From: JBFGCT01 sp041581055
Lineage (GTDB): Bacteria > Actinomycetota > Acidimicrobiia > Acidimicrobiales > Ilumatobacteraceae
Length of the DNA stretch: 6,517 bases
Direction of reading: 5' to 3'
Assembly (NCBI GenBank): GCA_041581055.1
Contig: JBFGCT010000204.1
Location: 1 to 6,517, forward strand
Positions 1-5,415 of this stretch are shown piece by piece. The first letter of the stretch is position 1, and every line of letters begins with the position of its first letter. The notes under the pieces are model-generated. The model was not told where the DNA came from and did no database searches. It saw only the letters and a list, made by a program, of their open reading frames with translations. The translations under genes and the position numbers were made by a program.

Positions 1-946
1 CGGTCGCCGACCAGTGGCGCAGGTCGTGCAGCCGCCACCGTGTCCCGATTCCCGAGTCACGGCGGGCGAGCCGCCACCAGTTCGTCAACCGCTCGGGATT
101 CAGCGGCCGCTCCCCCGGGTTCAACATCCACGGTCCCCACCTCTCACGCTCGGATCGCAGCGTCGCGATCATCGCCACCGTCTGCTCGTCGAGGCGCACG
201 ACGCGCTGGTTCCCGGTCTTCGTCGCAGCGTCGAAGAGCGCGGGCACCTGTCTGCTGTCAGGTGATCCCGAACGAACGATCTCGATACTCGAATCGATCG
301 TCAGTCGATCGCCGTCGACATCGGTCCAGACGAGTGCACAGAGCTCGGCCCGCCGAGCGCCGGTGATCGCGGCGAGCCGCAGCGCGAGTCCGGCGGCCGG
401 GTCGCGCTCCGCAGCGGCGGCGATGACCGCCCGAACGTCATCGGCCGACATCGCCGACCGCGGCTTCGTCTTGCGGCGGCCGAGCGTGGCGATTGCCGCG
501 ACGTTCGTCGTCACCCAGCCCCATCGCGCCGCGAGCGAGAGCGCCGCCCGCAGCGCGAGGTGTTGGTTGCGGATCGACGATTCGCCCACACCGGCCTTGC
601 GCAGCCGGGCGTGCCAGCGATCGACGTCGGACACCGAGAGCCGGTCGACGACCGCGCGGGCGATCCGGTCGGCCTTCACCAGCGACGCCCGGCTCGTCTG
701 ATCGCGCACGGTCGAGGCGGCCCACGTCGGTGTGCTCGTCTCCACCCACGCGTCGAGCGCGTCGGCGACCGTGTGGCCCTCGCTCACCGGAGGCGGCGAG
801 ACCGTCAGCTCGGCGGCGACCCGCTGTGCAGTCCGCTTCGTCCCCCGCACCGTCCGGCTGACCTGCTTCGGCCGGCCTCGCTCGTCGCGGCCGAGGAAGA
901 CACGCACCTCCCACACCCCCGGCACGCGCTCGCGGATCGTCGCCAT
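1..946 (-). CDS. Tyrosine recombinase / phage-type integrase, 3' end cut by window edge
   Basis: This gene encodes a site-specific DNA recombinase that would integrate or excise a mobile element by strand exchange through a covalent phosphotyrosine. It starts at ATG 946 (MATIRERVPG) and stays open to position 1, giving 315 residues. Residues 1-50 are a small basic strand-rich N-terminus like an arm-binding domain. Residues about 58-150 form the SAM-like core-binding domain (TVADALDAWVE, SSIRNQHLALRAAL). The catalytic domain starts near 165. It shows box I TGARRAEL (Arg198), the beta-hairpin Lys in TKTGNQR (Lys243) and box II HDLRH (His307, Arg310, His311). The final His/Trp and the nucleophilic Tyr lie beyond the window. 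A TACGAT hexamer six bases before the ATG would allow a leaderless transcript. No chromosomal gene follows directly upstream, only an 85-bp junction next to an acyl-CoA dehydrogenase. The motifs are direct observations; the element to the left is inferred. Confidence 0.93.
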   Translation of the reverse strand, partial: MATIRERVPGVWEVRVFLGRDERGRPKQVSRTVRGTKRTAQRVAAELTVSPPPVSEGHTVADALDAWVETSTPTWAASTVRDQTSRASLVKADRIARAVVDRLSVSDVDRWHARLRKAGVGESSIRNQHLALRAALSLAARWGWVTTNVAAIATLGRRKTKPRSAMSADDVRAVIAAAAERDPAAGLALRLAAITGARRAELCALVWTDVDGDRLTIDSSIEIVRSGSPDSRQVPALFDAATKTGNQRVVRLDEQTVAMIATLRSERERWGPWMLNPGERPLNPERLTNWWRLARRDSGIGTRWRLHDLRHWSAT

Positions 947-952
947 GATTCG

Positions 953-958
953 ATCGTA
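953..958 (-). promoter_or_regulatory. Candidate -10 hexamer for a leaderless integrase transcript
   Basis: TACGAT on the minus strand matches the TANNNT pattern of actinobacterial -10 elements. It ends six bases before the integrase ATG, so transcription could start at the A of the start codon. No good -35 is visible and no Shine-Dalgarno sequence precedes the ATG, which agrees with a leaderless start but does not prove it. Confidence 0.3.
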
Positions 959-962
959 GCGT

Positions 963-985
963 AGTAGGGATGAGAGTAGGGATGA
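963..985. repeat. Tandem 12-bp repeat upstream of the integrase
   Basis: Two adjacent copies of AGTAGGGATGA(G) start at 963 and 975, with a partial GTAG just before them. Repeats of this length next to an integrase start resemble arm-type binding sites or an autoregulatory operator, but no binding site can be proven from the sequence. Confidence 0.5.
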
Positions 986-994
986 CGCCCGAGC

Positions 995-1017
995 GAGGCA
1001 ACACGAGGCAACACGAG
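995..1017. repeat. Tandem 10-bp repeat in the integrase/chromosome junction
   Basis: GAGGCAACAC is repeated exactly at 995-1004 and 1005-1014 and followed by GAG. It lies between the integrase start and the stop codon of the acyl-CoA dehydrogenase, where an attachment core could be expected. No tRNA gene or partial gene copy is visible here, so an att role is only a possibility. Confidence 0.5.
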
Positions 1018-1031
1018 ACGGACAGGAAATG

Positions 1032-2177
1032 TCATCCCATCAGGTGCTTCGCGATCACCATGCGTTGGATCTGGTTGGTGCCCTCGTAGATCTGGGTGAT
1101 CTTCGCGTCGCGCATCATGCGCTCGACCGGGAACTCGTTGCTGTAGCCGTACCCGCCGAGGAACTGGACGCAGTCGGTGGTCACCTCCATCGCCACGTCG
1201 GAGGCGAACGCCTTGGCCATCGCGCCGACCATCGCCAGCTCCCCGTGCGGGTCGCCCTCGTCGACCGTCGCGCACGCCCGGAACACGAGGCTGCGGGCGG
1301 CCTCGATCTTCATCCCGGCGTCGGCGACCATCCACTGCAGGCCCTGGTTGTCGGCGATCGGCCGGCCGAACGTCGTCCGCTCCTTCATGTAGCCGATCGC
1401 GAAGTCGAGCGCTCCCCTGGCGATGCCGATCGCCTGCGCGCCGATCGTCGGGCGGCTGCGGTCGAGCGTGTGCATCGCGACCTCGAACCCCTGCCCGACG
1501 TCGCCGAGCCGATTGGCGTCCGGCACGCGTACATCCTCCAGCCGGATCACCCCGGTCGGCGATCCCTTGATCCCCAGCTTGTGCTCCAGCTTGTCGACGT
1601 GGACGCCCCAGTCGGCCTCGACGAGGAACCCGGTGATGCCGGTGTGCCGGTCCTCCGACGTGCGGGCGAAGACGGTGTAGAGGTCGGAGATGCCGGCGTT
1701 GGTGATCCAGCACTTCGACCCGTTGATCACCCACTCGTCGCCGTCGGCCACCGCCCGCGTCGTCATCGACGCCACGTCGGACCCGGCGTCCGCCTCGGAC
1801 AGCGCGTAGCTGGCCTGGCTCGTGCCCGCCGTGATCCGCGTGACGTACTTCTGCCTGATCTCCTCCGAGCCGAAGTTGAGGACGGGCAACATCCCGAGCT
1901 TGGAGATGAGCAGCATCAGGCTCGTCGACGCGCAGGCGGCGGCGATCTCCTCGACCATGATCGCCTGGTCGACCAGCGACGCCCCCGCCCCGCCGTACTC
2001 GACGGGGAACGAGAGCGAGGTCAGCTCCATCGAGCGCAGCGCGTCGAACGCCGGCCAGGAATACTCCGCGGTGCGGTCGGTTTGGGCGGCGAGCGGGGCG
2101 ATCTTGTCGGCGGCGAACTGCCGTACGACGTCGCGGAACTCGCGCTGCTCGTCGGTGAGCGTGATCGGCTGGTTCAT
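1032..2177 (-). CDS. Acyl-CoA dehydrogenase (FAD-dependent)
   Basis: This 381-residue flavoenzyme introduces a trans-2 double bond into an acyl-CoA and passes electrons to ETF; it is cytoplasmic and tetrameric in the family. The first family signature, YALSEADAGSD, is at residues 124-134. The second runs from QFLGGYGY (338-345) to VERMMRD (351-357). The catalytic base is Glu365 in QIYEGTNQIQ near the C-terminus, the position used by short- and medium-chain enzymes. The length is standard for the family. I chose the ATG at 2177 (MNQPITLTDEQ) because it matches the usual N-terminus; an in-frame ATG at 2288 would add 37 residues encoded by a palindromic intergenic stretch. The Shine-Dalgarno sequence is poor (GGTGGG touching the ATG), so leaderless expression is possible. 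The substrate cannot be told from motifs; short-chain or branched-chain acyl-CoA is plausible. It is the last gene of the minus-strand block. Confidence 0.95.
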   Translation of the reverse strand: MNQPITLTDEQREFRDVVRQFAADKIAPLAAQTDRTAEYSWPAFDALRSMELTSLSFPVEYGGAGASLVDQAIMVEEIAAACASTSLMLLISKLGMLPVLNFGSEEIRQKYVTRITAGTSQASYALSEADAGSDVASMTTRAVADGDEWVINGSKCWITNAGISDLYTVFARTSEDRHTGITGFLVEADWGVHVDKLEHKLGIKGSPTGVIRLEDVRVPDANRLGDVGQGFEVAMHTLDRSRPTIGAQAIGIARGALDFAIGYMKERTTFGRPIADNQGLQWMVADAGMKIEAARSLVFRACATVDEGDPHGELAMVGAMAKAFASDVAMEVTTDCVQFLGGYGYSNEFPVERMMRDAKITQIYEGTNQIQRMVIAKHLMG

Positions 2178-2246
2178 CCCACCATTGTTGCCCGTTCGCC
2201 CCCCGTCCTCGACACGGAAGACCCCAGAATCGGGCCCGCGGCCGGC

Positions 2247-2293
2247 TTTGTGTGAGCGAACATCGCGGATGTCGACATGTTCGGTCACACAAA
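2247..2293. promoter_or_regulatory. Large near-perfect inverted repeat, candidate operator
   Basis: TTTGTGTGAGCGAACAT (2247-2263) and its complement at 2277-2293 match at 16 of 17 positions across a 13-bp spacer. The centre holds a second perfect palindrome, ATGTCGACAT (2269-2278). The element sits 70 bp upstream of the acyl-CoA dehydrogenase start. No T-run follows the stem on either strand, so a standard intrinsic terminator is unlikely. A dimeric or tetrameric repressor site, for example of TetR or GntR type, is the better reading, but no regulator gene is in view. Confidence 0.55.
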
Positions 2294-2369
2294 CCGGGGC
2301 GGGACGGCGGCGGCGGTCAGCCGCGGGCCCCGCCGGGCGGGACCGGGGGCGACCGTGGCGGGTGCGGCC

Positions 2370-2894
2370 TCAGCGACCGAGGAGGGATTGCCAGGACCCG
2401 GGGTAGGCGGCGGCGACCGCGTCGGGCGTCATCCGCAGTGTCGACTCCGGCGGGAGGTCGGCGACCGCCCGCGCCTCCATGTAGTGGTGCGTCGTGTGCC
2501 GCAACCCCTCGAACATCGTGCGCCGCAGTGCGACCAGCTCCGGCGGGGGCGAGTCGTCGTAGAACCCCCAGATCGTGAACGCGATCGTCAGGTCGTGGAC
2601 GACCGGGGCACGCGAGAAGATCGACGCCCGCCGCAGTGCCACACCGAGGCAGCCGCGGATCGCGTCGTCCTCGTGCTCGCCGGCGGTCAGCCGCAGCTTG
2701 GGCCGGAGCCGCTCGGCGATGCGCAGCGCATAGCCCTGGTCGGGGCCCTGGCTGCCGAGTCGCGGCCCGCCGGGCTGGAACCCGTCGATCTCGCCGGGAC
2801 GGCCCGGGCACCACGGCTCGGGGACGTGGTCGGGCGACGAGTAGGCGCGAGCGTGATCGGTCGACGAGACGGGGCTGAACTTGGGAGCGGCCAT
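2370..2894 (-). CDS. Conserved-looking protein of unknown function, 174 aa
   Basis: I do not recognise this 174-residue protein. It starts at ATG 2894 (MAAPKFSPVSS) behind an AGAGGG purine run that sits unusually close to the ATG. The N-terminal third is Pro/Gly-rich and polar (SSPDHVPEPWCPGRP, residues 19-33). It is followed by a GPDQGYALRIAERL segment (50-63) and a mixed helical part with WGFYDD (109-114) and RHTTHHYMEARAVADLP (132-148), which carries a His-rich patch. There is no signal peptide or clear membrane segment, so it is probably cytoplasmic. It lies 11 bp after the citramalate synthase stop codon on the same strand, so the two are very likely cotranscribed. Codon use and in-frame amino-acid composition look like a real gene. 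A function in branched-chain amino acid or acyl-CoA metabolism would be guessing from position only. Confidence 0.8.
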   Translation of the reverse strand: MAAPKFSPVSSTDHARAYSSPDHVPEPWCPGRPGEIDGFQPGGPRLGSQGPDQGYALRIAERLRPKLRLTAGEHEDDAIRGCLGVALRRASIFSRAPVVHDLTIAFTIWGFYDDSPPPELVALRRTMFEGLRHTTHHYMEARAVADLPPESTLRMTPDAVAAAYPGSWQSLLGR

Positions 2895-2905
2895 CGCCCT
2901 CTGTT

Positions 2906-4540
2906 CTACTCGACCGGCCCGGCGATTCCGTCAGACCCGTCACGGAGGGTGTCCTCCGCCGGCGGCGGCGCGTGCAGGAGGCCCCAGACGAGGCTGTCCT
3001 CCAACGCCCGCCAGGACGCCTCAATGATGTTCGGGCTGACGCCGATCGTCGTCCAGTCCCGCTCGCCATCGGTCGCCGACAGCAGCACGCGGGTCGTCGC
3101 CCCGGTCGCGCTGCCGCCGTCGAGGATCCGCACCTTGTAGTCGGTGAGGTGGATGCGCGCCAGCTGCGGGAGCGCGTTGCCGACCGCCTGGCGCAGCGCC
3201 GTGTCGATCGCGTTGACCGGCCCGTTGCCCTCGGCGACCCACACGTGGCGCTCGGCGGCGGCGCCCTCGCCGACCCACACCTTGACGGTCGCCTCGGTGC
3301 TGAACTGGCCGTCGGGCAACTCGTCGGTGATCACCCGCATCGACTCGACCCGGAAGAACTCCGGCACGCCGCCCGACACCCGCCGCATCAGCAACTCGAG
3401 CGACGCGTCGGCCGCCTCGAAGTGGTACCCCTCGTGCTCGAGCCGCTTGAGGTCGTCGATCACCTGGTTGATCGCCGGGCCGTCCATGCCGAGGCCGAGC
3501 TCGTCGGACTTGATCTGGATCGTGGCGCGGCCCGCCATCTCCGACACGACGAAGCGCGTGCCGTTCCCGACCTGTTCGGGGTCGACGTGCTCGTAGGCGT
3601 CCTTGGCCCGCACGATCGCAGACACATGCAGTCCGGCCTTGTGGGCGAACGCCGACGACCCGACGTACGGGGCCTGCGGGTTGACCGCCCGGTTGAGCGT
3701 CTCGGCGACGTGGTGGCTGACGACGGTGAGCCGCTCGATGCAACCGTCCGGCAGGCACTGGTAGCCGAGCTTGAGTTGGAGGTTCGGGATCACGGTCGAC
3801 AGGTTCGTGTTGCCGGTCCGCTCGCCGAGCCCGTTGAGGGTGCCCTGCACGTGGCCGGCGCCCGCCTCGACGGCGGCCATCGAGTTGGCGACCGCGCAGC
3901 CGGTGTCGTCGTGGCAGTGGATGCCGATGATCGCGTCGTCGCCGACATGAGATCTCACGTCGGCGACGATCCGGCCGACCTCGGTGGGCAGCGTGCCGCC
4001 GTTGGTGTCGCAGAGCACGACGTGCGAGGCGCCGTTGACGACCGCGGCCTCGATCGCCCGCAGGGAGAACTCCGGGCTCGACTTGTACCCGTCGAAGAAG
4101 TGCTCGAGGTCGACCATCACCATCCGCCCCTCGCCGCGCAGGAAGCGCACCGAGTCGGCGATCATCGCGGCCCCCTCGTCGAGGCTCGTCTTCAGCGCTT
4201 CGACGACGTGGTACTCCGAGCTCTTCGCGACGATGCACACCGCCGACGTGTTGGCCTCGATCAGGTTGCGCAGCGTCGCGTCGTCGTCCACCCTGCCGCG
4301 CGGCCGGCGGGTCGAGCCGAACGCGACCAGCGTCGAGTTGGCCAGGTTCAGCTCGGCCGAGGCGCGGGCGAAGAACTCGATGTCTTTCGGGTTGGCCCCC
4401 GGCCACCCGCCCTCGATGTACTGCACGCCGAGATGATCGAGTTGCTCGGCGATGCGCAACTTGTCGTCGACGGTCGCGGAGACGCCCTCGACCTGCAGGC
4501 CGTCGCGGAGCGTTGTGTCGAAGACTTCGACGAGGCGCAT
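2906..4540 (-). CDS. cimA: Citramalate synthase, two-domain LeuA/HMGL-like enzyme
   Basis: The enzyme condenses pyruvate with acetyl-CoA to (R)-citramalate, the entry to the threonine-independent isoleucine pathway. It has 544 residues, the usual size for the bacterial citramalate synthase group. The TIM-barrel starts at once with VFDTTLRDGLQ (catalytic Arg12-Asp13). The metal-binding HCHDDTG motif is at 208-214, followed by NGLGERTGN (236-244) and AHKAGLH (299-305). Residues about 400-522 form the C-terminal LeuA-type regulatory/dimerisation domain, with DYKVRILDG (467-475) and WRALEDSLVWGLL (510-522). That domain normally gives feedback inhibition by the end product. ATG 4540 was chosen because the catalytic motif begins eight residues later and GGGAG lies six bases upstream; an in-frame ATG at 4660 would translate the leader hairpins. 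A 2-isopropylmalate or homocitrate synthase is the main alternative. The isoleucine-coding leader supports cimA. It is the first gene of the minus-strand block. Confidence 0.92.
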   Translation of the reverse strand: MRLVEVFDTTLRDGLQVEGVSATVDDKLRIAEQLDHLGVQYIEGGWPGANPKDIEFFARASAELNLANSTLVAFGSTRRPRGRVDDDATLRNLIEANTSAVCIVAKSSEYHVVEALKTSLDEGAAMIADSVRFLRGEGRMVMVDLEHFFDGYKSSPEFSLRAIEAAVVNGASHVVLCDTNGGTLPTEVGRIVADVRSHVGDDAIIGIHCHDDTGCAVANSMAAVEAGAGHVQGTLNGLGERTGNTNLSTVIPNLQLKLGYQCLPDGCIERLTVVSHHVAETLNRAVNPQAPYVGSSAFAHKAGLHVSAIVRAKDAYEHVDPEQVGNGTRFVVSEMAGRATIQIKSDELGLGMDGPAINQVIDDLKRLEHEGYHFEAADASLELLMRRVSGGVPEFFRVESMRVITDELPDGQFSTEATVKVWVGEGAAAERHVWVAEGNGPVNAIDTALRQAVGNALPQLARIHLTDYKVRILDGGSATGATTRVLLSATDGERDWTTIGVSPNIIEASWRALEDSLVWGLLHAPPPAEDTLRDGSDGIAGPVE

Positions 4541-4562
4541 GGATCTCTCCCGAGAAATGAAG

Positions 4563-4584
4563 AAGCCGCCCGGTAGGGCGGCTT
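4563..4584 (-). terminator. Terminator-like hairpin in the cimA leader (attenuator)
   Basis: On the minus strand a perfect 9-bp stem, AAGCCGCCC / GGGCGGCTT with a TACC loop, is followed at once by the pyrimidine-rich run CTTCATTTCTC and then by the cimA Shine-Dalgarno sequence. The stem ends 22 bases before the cimA start codon. Its position after a short isoleucine-rich leader ORF fits an attenuation terminator. The T-run is interrupted, so termination may be partial. Confidence 0.7.
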
Positions 4585-4587
4585 GGC

Positions 4588-4612
4588 GAACACGCGGATG
4601 ACCCACGTGTTC
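4588..4612 (-). promoter_or_regulatory. Leader hairpin between the leader-peptide stop and the terminator stem
   Basis: GAACACG pairs with CGTGTTC over seven perfect base pairs (plus-strand 4588-4594 with 4606-4612). The outer base of the stem is part of the leader peptide stop codon, so a ribosome at the end of the leader would cover one arm. This is where a pause or anti-antiterminator hairpin sits in classical attenuators. I could not draw a convincing antiterminator pairing by eye; a five-pair GUGGG/CCUAC option with one G-U exists. Confidence 0.5.
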
Positions 4613-4650
4613 TACGAAATGACGATGATCGCGAAGCGGGTTGACGACAT
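4612..4650 (-). CDS. cimA leader peptide with isoleucine/valine control codons
   Basis: This 12-codon ORF encodes MSSTRFAIIVIS and stops at TAG 4614-4612. Four of its last five residues are branched-chain amino acids, coded ATC ATC GTC ATT, directly before Ser and the stop. It lies 71 bases upstream of the cimA start and 27 bases before the terminator stem. The expected role is to measure charged tRNA-Ile (and possibly tRNA-Val): when isoleucine is scarce the ribosome stalls, the terminator does not form and cimA is transcribed. The start ATG follows a GGGGGG run at only two bases, a tight Shine-Dalgarno spacing. The peptide itself is not expected to have another function. Cis control of ilv and leu genes by leader peptides is known in bacteria; this case is inferred from the sequence. 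Confidence 0.72.
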   Translation of the reverse strand: MSSTRFAIIVIS

Positions 4651-4670
4651 CGCCCCCCATTCAACCCGCT
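4635..4670 (-). promoter_or_regulatory. Perfect 10-bp stem enclosing the leader peptide start
   Basis: AGCGGGTTGA (4635-4644) and TCAACCCGCT (4661-4670) are perfect complements around a 16-base loop. In the minus-strand RNA the loop presents the G-run and the ATG of the leader peptide, and the 3' arm encodes leader residues 3-5. A translating ribosome must open the stem. It may keep the initiation site exposed or set the timing between ribosome and polymerase. Confidence 0.5.
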
Positions 4671-4743
4671 GATCGCCGAAAACGCCACAGCGGCCCGCCG
4701 GCCGCGGGTCGCGACAGCGCCGGCCTGTGCGTATCCCTGTGTA

Positions 4744-4773
4744 CGAATAGTGGGCTTGCATGTGGACGACCAA
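4744..4773 (-). promoter_or_regulatory. Weak candidate promoter for the cimA leader transcript
   Basis: TTGGTC (4773-4768) and TATTCG (4749-4744) are separated by 18 bases on the minus strand, a legal sigma-70 spacing with moderate hexamers. A start near 4737 would place about 85 bases of RNA before the leader peptide. The -35 overlaps an imperfect palindrome at 4769-4803. This is a visual match only. Confidence 0.25.
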
Positions 4774-4803
4774 GGTTTCCTGGGGGTAACCAAGAAACTT
4801 GGT
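4769..4803. repeat. Imperfect palindrome between divergent transcripts
   Basis: ACCAAGGTTTC (4769-4779) is the complement of GAAACTTGGT (4794-4803) with one bulged G, around a 14-bp centre that contains GGGGGTAACC. It lies between the candidate cimA promoter and the candidate promoter of the plus-strand RNA, so it could be an operator for one or both. No regulator is visible in the window. Confidence 0.4.
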
Positions 4804-4832
4804 GGATAACCCTGTGAGTTCGAAAATACCTC

Positions 4833-4861
4833 TTGACCTGGGGTTTTACGCCGTCTTTACT
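4833..4861 (+). promoter_or_regulatory. Candidate sigma-70-like promoter for the structured RNA
   Basis: TTGACC (4833-4838) and TTTACT (4856-4861) are separated by 17 bases. The -35 matches consensus at five of six positions and the -10 at four of six. Transcription would begin near 4868, just where the run of plus-strand hairpins starts. The surrounding sequence is also less GC-rich than the flanking genes, as expected for a promoter. Confidence 0.42.
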
Positions 4862-5317
4862 GTTGGTCGTTCCGGTGAGCGCACGCCAACCGGGGCGGTG
4901 AGGATGGGGCTTCGGCCCAACCCACGCCGCCGACGAGGCGCAGCGGGATCGGAGCAGGGACAGAGTCCACCGACCACCTCCCGTCGTATCCCGCGGTTCG
5001 CTGCGGGGCACCAGGGAGTCGGCGTCCGGAGCAGGCAACTGCGATGGCGTGGGGTCAGACCGGGCCGACGGGTAACCGTCGGCGACGGGGACCTGCGGTG
5101 GCGTGCCGGGCAACCGGGGCGTCACGGCGAGGCAAGGTGGCTCGCGGGAAACCGTGGGTCGCGGCGCAGTGGGCGGAGCCGAAGGATCTGGGGCCACCCC
5201 AACTGGCCCCGGTGAGGGCGGTTCCGATGGCACCAGGACCGATGGCTCGGGCGACCGGGTCAGCGTGAAACGGTGACACGGGCCGGAACCGGGCAACCGG
5301 ATCGGGTCCGAAAAGGG

Positions 5318-5353
5318 CATCGCCCGCCCCGCCGCAAGGCGAGACGGGCGATG
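5318..5353 (+). other. Perfect 9-bp stem with inner GNRA hairpin, possible internal terminator
   Basis: CATCGCCCG (5318-5326) pairs with CGGGCGATG (5345-5353). Inside it, GCC-GCAA-GGC (5331-5340) forms a second short stem. TGTTTGA follows on the plus strand, a weak T-run. It is either an arm of the larger RNA or an early terminator that would divide the transcript. Confidence 0.5.
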
Positions 5354-5356
5354 TGT

Positions 5357-5394
5357 TTGATCGAGTCGAAGGCTAACGCCCGACGTTCGATCGA
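5357..5394 (+). other. Long bulged hairpin in the 3' part of the RNA candidate
   Basis: Three consecutive helices stack in one arm: TTGATCGA/TCGATCGA (one wobble pair), GTCG/CGAC and GGC/GCC. They are separated by an AA bulge on the left and a GT bulge on the right, and capped by TAAC. Nearly every base in 38 is paired, which is unusual for a spacer. Confidence 0.5.
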
Positions 5395-5415
5395 TGGTGG
5401 ATATGTCCCACCATT

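Noticed and set aside
1029..2255. Long plus-strand reading frame opposite the acyl-CoA dehydrogenase
   Set aside because: It is an antisense shadow typical of GC-rich genes. Its translation is rich in Arg, Val, Asp and His with no family motif, while the minus strand gives a full-length enzyme with both signatures.
2257..2283. SOS/LexA box (CGAAC ... GTTCG)
   Set aside because: Actinobacterial LexA half-sites are separated by about four bases. Here they are much farther apart, so the pair does not form a LexA operator.
2178..2288. 37-residue N-terminal extension of the acyl-CoA dehydrogenase
   Set aside because: The extra residues are encoded partly by the palindrome at 2247-2293 and resemble no part of the family, which normally starts near the TDEQREFRD helix.
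2972..4576. Long plus-strand reading frame opposite citramalate synthase
   Set aside because: Antisense shadow of cimA. The minus strand carries all catalytic motifs and the plus-strand translation has none.
4541..4660. 40-residue N-terminal extension of cimA from ATG 4660
   Set aside because: It would translate through both leader hairpins. The enzyme normally begins just before the DTTLRDG motif, and a good Shine-Dalgarno sequence supports ATG 4540.
4801..4809. DnaA box (TTATCCACC on the minus strand)
   Set aside because: It is a single site with one mismatch to consensus, with no cluster, AT-rich unwinding region or dnaA/dnaN context.
4799..5215. 138-residue plus-strand reading frame in the RNA region
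   Set aside because: It begins upstream of the promoter candidate, lacks a ribosome binding site and encodes an Arg/Gly-rich low-complexity product that follows the hairpin composition.
5028..5275. Fragments resembling RNase P RNA (GGAGCA near 5028, GTGAAACGGTG near 5265)
   Set aside because: The order is reversed relative to RNase P, and the invariant GGAAAGTCC and GTAAGAG elements are absent, so the matches look fortuitous.
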